A DNA stretch of 64,000 nt from Ancylobacter sp. Lp-2 (GTDB taxonomy: Bacteria > Pseudomonadota > Alphaproteobacteria > Rhizobiales > Xanthobacteraceae), in assembly GCF_020523795.1 (NCBI RefSeq), contig NZ_JAJALI010000003.1, positions 186,001-250,000 on the forward strand, read 5' to 3'. The position numbers and the translations under genes are program-made. Below, one piece after another: positions 17,759 through 25,974 of this stretch. Positions within the stretch are counted from its first letter, which is position 1, and the number at the start of each line of letters is the position of its first letter. Under the pieces are notes generated by a model. That model was given only the letters and a program-made list of their open reading frames with translations, ran no database searches and had not been told where the DNA came from.

Positions 17759-18742
17759 ATGCGCATTGACCGCAGGACTTTCATTGCCGGCGTCGCCGCC
17801 GCCTCCACCTTCGCGATTACCGGGCGCGCCTCGGCCGCCACCACGCTGAAGGTGGCGCATTCCTCGCCCGAGGACAGCCTCATCCAGCAGGCTCTCGTGA
17901 AGTTCAAGGCCGATGTCGAGAAGTCGACCGGCGGCAGCGTGAAGGTGACGATCTTCGCCAACGGCCTGCTCGGCGACGAGGGCCCGGTCTGCGAGCAGGT
18001 CGGCGACGGCTCGATCGACATGGGACTCGGCGGCGTCATCGACGCCATCGACCCGCGCATGAGCGTGGTGTCCCTGCCCTTCCTGTTCGACAGCTTCGCC
18101 AAGGTCCACACCGTCCTCGACGGCCCGGTCGGCAAGGAAATCTACGCCATGGCCCCGCCGAAGGGCTACGAGATCATCGGCGCGCTGGATTCCGGCTTCC
18201 GCAGCTTCACCAATTCGAAGCACCCGATCGAGAAGCCGGCGGACATGGCCGGGCTGAAGATGCGCACCCCGCCGATCCCGGTCGCCATCGAGACCATCAA
18301 GACGCTGGGCGCGCTGCCGCAGGCCATTCCCTATGGCGAGGTCTACACCTCGCTGCAGAGCGGCGTGGTCGACGGCGCCGAGCCGGAGCTGCGCGATTTC
18401 TACGACGCCAAGTGGTACGAGGCGCAGAAGTATCTGTCGCTGTCCAACTACATGTGGATGGCCAACTGGTGGTACGCCAACAAGGCCAAGCTCGACAGCC
18501 TCTCCCCCACCGAGCGCAAGGCGGTCACCGACGCCGCCACCGCGACGCAGGGCTGGTACCGCACCGCCATCGCGGACTCCTATGCCGGCGTCATCGCCAA
18601 GCTGAAGGAGAAGGGGCTTCAGGTGAACCCCGTCGACACCGCGCCCTTCGCCGCCATGGTCGGCCCGGTCTACGAGACCTTCTCGAAGGAATACGGCGCC
18701 GATCTCGTGAAGTCGGTGCGCGACGCGGCGGCCAAGGCGTGA
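17759..18742 (+). CDS. TRAP transporter substrate-binding protein (DctP family)
   Basis: A 327-residue periplasmic receptor with a Tat-type signal peptide (MRIDRRTFIAGVAAASTFAI). The DctP fold is recognised by LKVAHSSPEDSLIQQALVKFKADVEKSTGG and by ADMAGLKMRTPP. The segment GALPQAIPYGEVYTSLQSGVVDGAEPE carries the usual ligand-contact loop. ATG 17759 with GGAGA nine bases upstream is chosen over ATG 17738, which lacks a site. It heads a dctP-dctQ-dctM set. The genes that follow (aminotransferase, SDR) hint at an amino or keto acid cargo. Confidence 0.94.
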   Translation: MRIDRRTFIAGVAAASTFAITGRASAATTLKVAHSSPEDSLIQQALVKFKADVEKSTGGSVKVTIFANGLLGDEGPVCEQVGDGSIDMGLGGVIDAIDPRMSVVSLPFLFDSFAKVHTVLDGPVGKEIYAMAPPKGYEIIGALDSGFRSFTNSKHPIEKPADMAGLKMRTPPIPVAIETIKTLGALPQAIPYGEVYTSLQSGVVDGAEPELRDFYDAKWYEAQKYLSLSNYMWMANWWYANKAKLDSLSPTERKAVTDAATATQGWYRTAIADSYAGVIAKLKEKGLQVNPVDTAPFAAMVGPVYETFSKEYGADLVKSVRDAAAKA

Positions 18743-19218
18743 GCGCCCCCGCCGTGCCGGCTCGGACCGGGCTCGCCCGGTTCGGCCGCGCCGTGCATCT
18801 CGGCCTGAGCTGGGCCGGGATGCTAGCGCTCCTCGTGCTGCTGGTCTCCACCGGGCTCGGCGTGGTCGGTCGCTATTTCCACATCCAGGGCGTCACCTGG
18901 TCGTTCGAGATGCTGTCGATCATGTTCCTCTGGATCATCGCGGTCGGCACCGTGCTGGCCGAGGTGGTCGGCGAGAACGTCTCGGTGGACGGCACCAGCA
19001 GCGACCGCGGGCCGTTCTTCCGCACCTATCACGCGCTGGTGCTGCTGCTGGTCTCCGCCGCTCTCATCCGCAGCGGCTACGCGATGCTCGGGCGCACCGG
19101 CTACATGCCGACGCCGGTGATGCGCATCCCTTCCTGGACCATGCAGGGCATCGTCATCTTCATGGGCGTCGGCCTCGGCGCCATCGCGCTGCTGCGCCTG
19201 TTCCGAATCCTGCGCTAG
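18739..19218 (+). CDS. TRAP transporter small permease (DctQ family)
   Basis: 159 residues from GTG 18739, overlapping the receptor stop (GTGA). Four hydrophobic helices with the DctQ pattern VVGRYFHIQGVTWSFEMLSIMFLWIIAVGTVLA are present. It partners the large DctM permease in a sodium- or proton-driven importer. Unusually, about 118 bp containing a repeat hairpin separate it from dctM, whereas the other junctions in the cluster are tight. Confidence 0.9.
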   Translation: MSAPAVPARTGLARFGRAVHLGLSWAGMLALLVLLVSTGLGVVGRYFHIQGVTWSFEMLSIMFLWIIAVGTVLAEVVGENVSVDGTSSDRGPFFRTYHALVLLLVSAALIRSGYAMLGRTGYMPTPVMRIPSWTMQGIVIFMGVGLGAIALLRLFRILR

Positions 19219-19320
19219 GGCCTTTTCGAGCGAAGTGGATTCCGGTTCGCGTGAAGAAAATGTGTAAACTCAACGATCTGGATCGTTTCCGCGGTTCCAT
19301 GAGGAGCGGAAACGATCCAG
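19219..19320. repeat. Rhizobiales-type intergenic repeat with 15-bp hairpin
   Basis: The segment beginning CTTTTCGAGCGAAGTGGATT, and continuing CCGGTTCGCGTGAAGAAAAT, resembles a repeat I recall from many Rhizobiales intergenic regions. It ends in a perfect 15-bp inverted repeat (CTGGATCGTTTCCGC / GCGGAAACGATCCAG, 19278-19320, 13-base loop). It lies inside the TRAP operon between dctQ and dctM, so it may act as an RNA-processing or stabilising stem. No T-tract follows, so it is not a typical terminator. Confidence 0.65.
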
Positions 19321-19336
19321 ACGCCGAAAGATCCGC

Positions 19337-20623
19337 ATGACCCTCCTCGTTCTCTTCGGCGTGTTCGCGCTCACGCTGTATTCCGGCGTGCCGGTCGCCT
19401 GGTCGATCGCCATGTCGGCGCTGGTCGTCATCACGGTCGGCCTGGTGCCGCTGCCGCCGGCCTGGTTCGCCCAGCAGGTGTTCAACGGCGCCAATTCCAT
19501 CGCGCTCGCCGCCATCCCGCTGTTCCTCGTCGCCGGCGGCATCATGAACGAGGGCGGGCTGACGCGGCGCATCATCAATCTGTGCGACGACGTGTTCGGC
19601 CGCATCCGCGGCGGCCTCGGCCTCGTCAACGTCGCCACCTGCATGGTCTATGGCGGCATCACCGGCTCGGCCACCGCCGACACCGGCGCCGTCGGCTCGG
19701 TGATGATCCCCGCCATGACCGAGCGCGGCTACCCGAAGGACTTCTCCGCCGCGGTGACGGCGGCGGCCGGCACGCTCGGCATCATCATCCCGCCCAGCGT
19801 GGTGATGATCATGTACGGCGTCATCACCAATACCTCGATCGGCGGGCTGTTCGCCGCCGGCATCATCCCCGGCCTGATGCTCACCGTCACCTTCATGCTG
19901 ACCGCCTACTGGGTCGGCGTGCGCGAGAACTTCCCCAAGTCGGAGACCACGCCGACCATCGCCTCCTTCTCCAGGCACCTGTTCCGCGCCCTGCCGGCGG
20001 TGCTGATGCCGGTCGGCGTGCTCGGCTCCATGCTCACCGGCATCGTCACCCCCACGGAAGCCGCCTTCGTGGCGGTGGTGTGGGCGCTGGTGGTCGGCGG
20101 CCTGCTCTATCGCGAGATCAGCTGGGGCAAGTTGTGGAAGGTCGGCGACGAGACGGTGAAGATGACCGGCGCCATCATGATCATCATGGCGGTGTCAGTG
20201 CCCTTCTCCTGGATCCTCACCGTGGAGGAGGTGCCGCAATGGACGGCGGGCCTGCTGCATGACCTCGGCGCCGGCTATGTCGTCACCACGCTGTTGATCA
20301 TCCTGCTGCTCACCTTCGTCGGCACCTGGGCCGATCTCGGCCCGACGCTGATCATCCTCGCTCCCATCGTCCACCCCATCGGCCTCGAAGTCGGCCTGCA
20401 ACCCTACCAGCTCGGACTGATCTTCGTGATCTCCGGCGGTATCGGGCTCTTCACCCCACCGGTGGGCACCAACATCTTCGTGGTCTGCAACATCGCCAAG
20501 ATCGGGGTGAACCCGGTCACAAGGCGGCTGATCCCCTTCTTCATCAGCAGCAACATCTGCCTTCTGGTCGTCGCCTTCGTTCCGGCCACCACCGAATGGC
20601 TGCCCAAGCTTCTCGGATTCTGA
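19337..20623 (+). CDS. TRAP transporter large permease (DctM family)
   Basis: A 428-residue protein with about 12 transmembrane helices and the DctM signature. IALAAIPLFLVAGGIMNEGGLTRRI is near residue 60, TGSATADTGAVGSVMIPAMTERGYPKDFSAAVTAAAGTLGIIIPPS near 110, and GLFTPPVGTNIFVVCNIAKI near the C-terminus. Start ATG 19337 matches the family N-terminus MTLLVLFGVFALTLYSGVPVAW. With the DctP and DctQ genes upstream it makes a complete secondary importer. Confidence 0.95.
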   Translation: MTLLVLFGVFALTLYSGVPVAWSIAMSALVVITVGLVPLPPAWFAQQVFNGANSIALAAIPLFLVAGGIMNEGGLTRRIINLCDDVFGRIRGGLGLVNVATCMVYGGITGSATADTGAVGSVMIPAMTERGYPKDFSAAVTAAAGTLGIIIPPSVVMIMYGVITNTSIGGLFAAGIIPGLMLTVTFMLTAYWVGVRENFPKSETTPTIASFSRHLFRALPAVLMPVGVLGSMLTGIVTPTEAAFVAVVWALVVGGLLYREISWGKLWKVGDETVKMTGAIMIIMAVSVPFSWILTVEEVPQWTAGLLHDLGAGYVVTTLLIILLLTFVGTWADLGPTLIILAPIVHPIGLEVGLQPYQLGLIFVISGGIGLFTPPVGTNIFVVCNIAKIGVNPVTRRLIPFFISSNICLLVVAFVPATTEWLPKLLGF

Positions 20624-20653
20624 CAAGCCTCTGATATCACTGGAGTAAATGAC

Positions 20654-21913
20654 ATGGACGCACTGACGGTGCCGTTCGGCGTCTCGAGCAGCGCCCGCAA
20701 ATTGCCGCTGCTCGACGGCAAGGGCTTCACGGTGTCCCGCAGCCACGGCGCGCGGCTCATCGATACGGAGGGCAACAGCTTCGTCGATTACGGCATGGCA
20801 ATGGGCGCCAGCCTGATCGGCCACGGCCATCCCGACGTGATGGAGGCCTGCGTCAAGGCGCTGCACAATGGCCCGATGCCGGGATTCTCCAACGATATCG
20901 AGGAGTTGGCCGGCAAGGCGCTGGTCCGCATCGGCGGCGAGCGCGTCACCCGCGCCACCTTCGCCACCACCGGCACCGAGGCGGTGCACCTCGCCTGCCG
21001 CATCGCCCGCGCCGCCACCGGCAGGCGGCTGATGGCCAAGGCGGTCGGTGGCTATGATGGCTGGTTCGACCCGATCCGCTTCGGCCTGGTGGAATCCGCT
21101 GAAGCCGAGCGCACCAACGAACGCCCGGTCAAGGAAGGCACCACGCTGTTCCGGGTCAACGAAGTCGATGATATCGATCAGCTTTTCGACGAGATGGGCG
21201 ACGATCTCGCCGCCATCCTCGTCGAGCCGATGCTCGGCAACACCGGCTGCCTCGTCCCCGAGCGCGCCTTTTTCGAGCACCTGAGCAAGCGGGCGCAGGA
21301 AAACGGCACGCTGATCATCGCCGATGAGGTGATGGTGGGCCTCAGGCGCGGCGTGAAGCTGGTGTCGGAAGAACTCGGCCTGACGCCGGACCTCGTCACC
21401 CTCGGCAAGGCCATCGGCAGCGGCGTGCCCGTCGCCGCCGTGCTCGGCACGCCCAAAGCGTTCGAAGTGGTGGAAAACGGCACGGTTCCTTGCTTCGGCA
21501 CCTATCACGGCAACCCGCTGGTCGCCTCGGCGGTGCTGGCGACGATGAAGCTTTTGGAAGACGAGAGCCATTATACCCGGCTGTTCGACTGGGGCGCGGC
21601 GCTGCGGCGCGCGGCGGTCGAGGCCTTCGCCGCCGAGGGCATCACCGCCATCACCACCGGCTTCGACAGCGTGTTCTCGCTGTGGTTCACCGACCGCATG
21701 CCGCGCAACTATGACGAGGCCAGGACCAAGGTGCGGCCGGAAGCGACCCGACTGGTGAGCGACACGCTGCGCCGGCACGGCGTGGTCGGCCTGCCCTCGC
21801 CCTGGGGGCGCTACTTCATCTCCTTCGCCCATGGCGACAGCGAGATGGAAGTCACCGTGCCGGCCTTCCGCGCCGCCGCGCGCGCACTCGCCGCCTCGGG
21901 TTTCAAGGGATGA
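20654..21913 (+). CDS. Class-III PLP aminotransferase (glutamate-1-semialdehyde aminomutase-like)
   Basis: 419 residues with the fold-type I aminotransferase core. FATTGTEAVHLACRIARAATG is the cofactor phosphate loop, IIADEVMVGLR carries the aspartate that contacts the pyridine ring, and TLGKAIGSG holds the Schiff-base lysine at residue 252. It resembles the HemL-like branch that in catabolic clusters acts on amino acids or amines rather than in haem synthesis. It is 30 bp after dctM and coupled to the downstream SDR gene, so it likely processes the TRAP-imported compound. Confidence 0.9.
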   Translation: MDALTVPFGVSSSARKLPLLDGKGFTVSRSHGARLIDTEGNSFVDYGMAMGASLIGHGHPDVMEACVKALHNGPMPGFSNDIEELAGKALVRIGGERVTRATFATTGTEAVHLACRIARAATGRRLMAKAVGGYDGWFDPIRFGLVESAEAERTNERPVKEGTTLFRVNEVDDIDQLFDEMGDDLAAILVEPMLGNTGCLVPERAFFEHLSKRAQENGTLIIADEVMVGLRRGVKLVSEELGLTPDLVTLGKAIGSGVPVAAVLGTPKAFEVVENGTVPCFGTYHGNPLVASAVLATMKLLEDESHYTRLFDWGAALRRAAVEAFAAEGITAITTGFDSVFSLWFTDRMPRNYDEARTKVRPEATRLVSDTLRRHGVVGLPSPWGRYFISFAHGDSEMEVTVPAFRAAARALAASGFKG

Positions 21914-22716
21914 GCCCCGCCAGCGAGAACGCGCCGGTTCGCCTGCTGGTGACAGGCGCCAGCCGCGGCATCGGCGCGGCCATCGCGCTCAAGCTCGGGC
22001 GCCAGCACGGCGGGCGGCTGCGCATCGCCATCGCCGGCCGTTCCATCGGCGACGCCCTCGCCGGGGTGGCGGCCGAGCTCCGCGACCTCGGCGCCGACGT
22101 CACCACCCTCGCCGGCGACCTCGCCGACGCCTTGGTGCCGGAGCAGCTGGTCGCCGAGGCCTCGGCCTTCTGCGACGGGCTCGACGGCGTCGTCGCCAAT
22201 GCCGGCATCACCGGTCCGGCGCCGCTGGCGACGCTCGATCCCGCCGAGTGGGACCGGCTGTTCGCGGTCAATGCCCGCGCGGTCTGGCTCATGGCAAAGG
22301 CGGCGCATCCGCACCTCGCCGCCAGCCACGGCGCCCTCGTCGCGGTGGCCTCGGCCTCCGGCATGGCGCCGCATCCCGGCATGGGTGCCTATTCGGCGAG
22401 CAAGGCGGCGCTGATCATGCTGTGCCGCCAGCTCGGGCAGGAATGGGCGCCGGCCGGGATCCGGGTGAACAGCGTCTCGCCCGGCATGATCCGCACCACG
22501 CTCACCGAGGCGATCTACCGCAACCCGGAGGTGGCGGCGGAGCGCAACCGCATCGTGCCGCTCGGGCGCGTCGGCGAGGCGGAGGACGTCGCCGGTACGG
22601 TGGCCTTCCTCCTCGGCCCGGATGCGGGCTTCATTGTCGGCCAGAACATCTGCATGGATGGCGGCTATACCGAATCCGCCCTCGGCCGCATTCCCGGCCT
22701 GCCGCGTTCGGCCTGA
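21910..22716 (+). CDS. SDR-family NAD(P)-dependent oxidoreductase
   Basis: A 268-residue classical short-chain dehydrogenase. TGASRGIG cofactor motif at 15-22, NAG at 97-99, catalytic serine near 148-150, and Y161-S-A-S-K165. The motif SPGMIRTTL and the C-terminal end QNICMDGGYTES are typical of FabG-like proteins. ATG 21910 overlaps the aminotransferase stop by 4 bp. Together the two enzymes could deaminate and then reduce or oxidise an imported amino compound; that sequence is inference. Confidence 0.93.
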   Translation: MSPASENAPVRLLVTGASRGIGAAIALKLGRQHGGRLRIAIAGRSIGDALAGVAAELRDLGADVTTLAGDLADALVPEQLVAEASAFCDGLDGVVANAGITGPAPLATLDPAEWDRLFAVNARAVWLMAKAAHPHLAASHGALVAVASASGMAPHPGMGAYSASKAALIMLCRQLGQEWAPAGIRVNSVSPGMIRTTLTEAIYRNPEVAAERNRIVPLGRVGEAEDVAGTVAFLLGPDAGFIVGQNICMDGGYTESALGRIPGLPRSA

Positions 22717-22721
22717 ACCGA

Positions 22722-23924
22722 ATGCCGACCAAGGACCTCGCCGTGCCGCCTTCCCCGACGGGCCGACAGATGCCGGCGTTGCTGCGCATCCTGCCGATCT
22801 CCTTCGTCAATTTCTGCACCTATCTCGGCGTCGGCGTGCCGCTGGCGATCCTGCCGGCCTATGTCATGCACCAGCTCGGCTACGGGCCCGTGCTGGCCGG
22901 CCTGTCGGTCAGCAGCCAGTTCCTCTCCACCGTGGTGACGCGCTCGCTCGCCGGGCGGATGTCGGACGCCATCGGCGCCCGCCGCACCGTGCTCTACGGC
23001 CTCGTCTCGGCACTGCTGGCCGGCCTGCTGCTTACCGGCGTGCCGTTCCTGACGGCGACGCCGCTGCTCGCCTATGCGGCCATTGTGGCCAGCCGGCTGC
23101 TGCTCGGCTTCGGCGAGAGCTGCTCCGGCACCGGCACCATCACCTGGAACATCGCCCGCGTCGGCACCGCCCATACCGCGCAAGTGATGTCCTGGGGCGG
23201 GGTCGCCGCCTATGGCGCCATCGCCGCCGGGGCGCCGCTCGGCGGGGTGGCCTATGCGGCGGGAGGCCTGTGGGCGGTCGGACTGGTCTCGACGCTGGCG
23301 GCGCTGCTCGGCCTCGCGGTGGCGTTGCTGCACGCCGAGACCCCGGTGATCGCCGGGGTGCGCGAGAAGGCCGGCCGCACGCTGGCGCTGGTGCTGCCCT
23401 TCGGCGCGGCGCTGACGCTCGGCGCCATCGGCTTCGGCGCGGTGGCAAGCTTTGGCGGGCTGATGTTCATCGCCGCCGGTTGGGATGGCGCCGCGCTGCT
23501 GGTCTCGGTGTTCGGCCTGTGCTTCGCCGGCTCGCGGGTGGTGTTCGGCGGCCAGATCGACCGCATCGGCGGCTTCCGCGTCGCCGCCATCGCCCTCGGG
23601 CTGGAGACGATCGGCCTGGTGCTGATCTGGCTGGCTCCGGCGCCGCTGCCGGCGCTGATCGGCGGCGCGCTGGCCGGCCTCGGCTTCGGCATGGTGTTCC
23701 CCTCGCTCGGCGTCGAGCTGATGAAGCGTGTGCCGGCTGCCAGCCGTGGCGGCGCGCTCGGCATCTACACCGTGTTCCTCGACCTGGCGCTCGCCATTAC
23801 CGGGCCGCTGGCCGGGCTGGCGCTGGCCTGGTTCGACTATCCCGGCATCTTCGCCCTCTGCGCCGTCTGCGCGGCGGCGGGCATCGGCATGGTCTCACTC
23901 TGCCGGGCCCCGCGCGAGGTGTGA
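22722..23924 (+). CDS. MFS transporter (YfcJ-like)
   Basis: 400 residues and about 12 helices. The MFS motif A-like loop GRMSDAIGARRTVLYGL follows helix 2, and RLLLGFGESCSGTG matches the helix-4 region of the YfcJ/YhhS group. The start at ATG 22722 is six bases after the SDR stop. It ends just before a convergent XRE regulator. It is probably an exporter or secondary importer co-transcribed with the TRAP/aminotransferase operon. Confidence 0.9.
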   Translation: MPTKDLAVPPSPTGRQMPALLRILPISFVNFCTYLGVGVPLAILPAYVMHQLGYGPVLAGLSVSSQFLSTVVTRSLAGRMSDAIGARRTVLYGLVSALLAGLLLTGVPFLTATPLLAYAAIVASRLLLGFGESCSGTGTITWNIARVGTAHTAQVMSWGGVAAYGAIAAGAPLGGVAYAAGGLWAVGLVSTLAALLGLAVALLHAETPVIAGVREKAGRTLALVLPFGAALTLGAIGFGAVASFGGLMFIAAGWDGAALLVSVFGLCFAGSRVVFGGQIDRIGGFRVAAIALGLETIGLVLIWLAPAPLPALIGGALAGLGFGMVFPSLGVELMKRVPAASRGGALGIYTVFLDLALAITGPLAGLALAWFDYPGIFALCAVCAAAGIGMVSLCRAPREV

Positions 23925-23934
23925 GGCCGGCCGC

Positions 23935-24486
23935 TCAGAAGGTCGGCGGCGTGCAGGCGCTCACCACCTCGCACGGCACCGGCCCGATGCAGCGGAAACG
24001 GTGCGGCCGCCGGCTCTCGAAATAATAGGCGTCGCCCGGTCCGAGCACCCGGCGCTCGCCGTCCACCGTCACCTCCAGCCGACCCGAGAGGATGATGCCG
24101 CCCTCCTCGCCGTCATGCACCAGCGGGATGACGCCGGTGTCGGCGCCGGGCTGGTAGCACTCCTTCAGGATCTGCAACGCCCGGCCGAAGGCGCTCTCGC
24201 CCACCTGGCGATAGGAAACCGCGCCCTTGCCGATCTCGGTCAGTTCGTCCTCGCGGTAGAACGCCTTCTTCGGCAGCGTCGGCGTCAGCCCGAAGAAATC
24301 CGCCATGCTGATCGGAATGCCGTCGAGGATGCGCTTCAGCGCCCCCACCGACGGGTTGCTGGTGTTGGATTCGATCAGCGAGATGGTCGAATTGGTCACC
24401 CCGGCCCGCCGGGCCAGCTCGCGCTGCGACAGCTTGTGCAGCTGGCGGACATAGCGGAGCCGCCCTCCGAGATCGTCCTCGACCAT
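23935..24486 (-). CDS. XRE-family regulator with C-terminal cupin domain (PuuR-like)
   Basis: 183 residues. The HTH_3 domain at about 8-62 reads LRYVRQLHKLSQRELARRAGVTNSTISLIESNTSNPSVGALKRIL. A cupin domain at about 105-178 follows (GEEGGIILSGRLEVTVDGERRVLGPGDAYYF), the same architecture as the putrescine regulator PuuR. It is divergent from the omega-amino acid aminotransferase at 24628, the usual target relation for this type. A palindrome between them is the candidate operator. Confidence 0.93.
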   Translation of the reverse strand: MVEDDLGGRLRYVRQLHKLSQRELARRAGVTNSTISLIESNTSNPSVGALKRILDGIPISMADFFGLTPTLPKKAFYREDELTEIGKGAVSYRQVGESAFGRALQILKECYQPGADTGVIPLVHDGEEGGIILSGRLEVTVDGERRVLGPGDAYYFESRRPHRFRCIGPVPCEVVSACTPPTF

Positions 24487-24502
24487 GCCGGTGTTTCACC
24501 CG

Positions 24503-24517
24503 TTGCGAATAGCGCAA
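24503..24517. promoter_or_regulatory. Candidate operator for the XRE-cupin regulator
   Basis: The symmetric sequence TTGCG-AATAG-CGCAA lies 16 bp upstream of the regulator start. It overlaps the position a -35 box would take for a TATATA -10 at 24536-24541 serving the aminotransferase. The assignment rests on symmetry and location. Confidence 0.45.
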
Positions 24518-24627
24518 ATCCTTCGACACGACCGCCTATATATCAATGGCTTACCTCACGCCAGAAAAGGACTTGTTCCCCGCTGCCCATCGTGGCCAAG
24601 GTCGGCCTCCGCAAGAGGAGATCTTCC

Positions 24628-25950
24628 GTGAACATCCGCGCCAATACCCCATCCCTCGAAGCCTTCTGGATGCCGTTCACGGCGAACCGCCAGTTCAAGG
24701 CCGCGCCGCGCCTGCTCGCGGCCGCCGAGGGCATGTACTACACCAGCGACGACGGGCGTCGCGTGCTCGACGGCACCGCCGGGCTGTGGTGCGTCAATGC
24801 CGGCCACGGGCGGCGGCAGATCACCGAGGCGGTCCAGCGCCAGCTCTCCACCCTCGACTTCGCGCCCACCTTCCAGATGGGCCACCCCATCGCCTTCGAC
24901 TTCGCCGAGCGGCTGGCTGCCATCGCCCCCGGCGGGCTCGACCGGGTGTTCTTCACCAATTCCGGTTCGGAATCGGTCGACACCGCGCTGAAGATCGCCA
25001 TCGCTTATCAGCGCGCCATCGGCCAGGGCACCCGCACCCGGGTCATCGGCCGCGAGCGCGGCTATCATGGCGTCGGCTTCGGCGGCATCACCGTCGGCGG
25101 CCTCGTCAATAACCGCCGCGTCTTCCCGCTGCTGCCCGGCGCGGACCATCTGCGTCACACCCATGATCCGGCGCGCAACGCCTTCACCAAGGGCGGCCTG
25201 CCGGCGCATGGCGCCGAGCTTGCCGACGATCTTGAGCGCCTCGTCGCCCTGCACGGCGCCGAGACCATCGCCGCGGTGATCGTCGAGCCGATGGCCGGCT
25301 CCACCGGCGTGCTGCTGCCGCCCAAGGGCTATCTGGAGCGCCTGCGCGAGATCGCCACCCGCCATGGCATCCTGTTGATCTTCGACGAGGTCATCACCGG
25401 CTTCGGTCGCCTCGGCGCGCCGTTCGCCACCGATTATTTCGGCGTGACGCCCGACCTCGTGACCACCGCCAAGGGCATCACCAACGGCACCATCCCGATG
25501 GGCGCGGTGTTCGCCAGCCGCAAGGTGCATGACGGCCTGATGACCGGACCCGAGGCGGCCATCGAGCTGTTCCACGGCTACACCTATTCCGGCCACCCGG
25601 TGGCCTGCGCCGCCGGCATCGCAACGCTGGACGTCTATGCCGAGGAGGGCCTGCTCACCCGCGCGGCCGAGCTCGCTCCGCACTGGGAAGAGGCGCTGCA
25701 TTCCCTGCGCGGCCTGCCCAACGTCGTCGACATCCGTACCATCGGCCTTGTCGCCGGTATCGAACTCGCCTCGCGAGAGGGCGCGCCGGGCGCCCGCGCC
25801 TATGACGTCTTCACCGACTGCTTCGAGAAGGGCCTGCTGATCCGCGTCACCGGCGACATCATCGCTTTGTCGCCGCCGCTGATCGCCGAGACCCAGCACA
25901 TCGACGACCTCGCCTCGATGCTCGGCGACGCACTCAAGCGCGCCGCGTAA
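24628..25950 (+). CDS. Omega-amino acid (beta-alanine)-pyruvate aminotransferase
   Basis: A 440-residue class-III PLP enzyme. Its opening FWMPFTANRQFKAAPRLL, with GTAGLWCVNAGHGRRQI, is that of beta-alanine:pyruvate or taurine:pyruvate type transaminases. TNSGSESVDTALKIA is the cofactor-binding loop, LLIFDEVITGFGR holds the ring aspartate, and TTAKGITNG holds the Schiff-base lysine 282. The start is GTG 24628 preceded by AAGAGGAG; no suitable ATG exists. It is divergent from the PuuR-like regulator, suggesting induction by an omega-amino acid or polyamine product. Confidence 0.93.
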   Translation: MNIRANTPSLEAFWMPFTANRQFKAAPRLLAAAEGMYYTSDDGRRVLDGTAGLWCVNAGHGRRQITEAVQRQLSTLDFAPTFQMGHPIAFDFAERLAAIAPGGLDRVFFTNSGSESVDTALKIAIAYQRAIGQGTRTRVIGRERGYHGVGFGGITVGGLVNNRRVFPLLPGADHLRHTHDPARNAFTKGGLPAHGAELADDLERLVALHGAETIAAVIVEPMAGSTGVLLPPKGYLERLREIATRHGILLIFDEVITGFGRLGAPFATDYFGVTPDLVTTAKGITNGTIPMGAVFASRKVHDGLMTGPEAAIELFHGYTYSGHPVACAAGIATLDVYAEEGLLTRAAELAPHWEEALHSLRGLPNVVDIRTIGLVAGIELASREGAPGARAYDVFTDCFEKGLLIRVTGDIIALSPPLIAETQHIDDLASMLGDALKRAA

Positions 25951-25974
25951 GCACCCGACACGGCCCGCTCCCGC

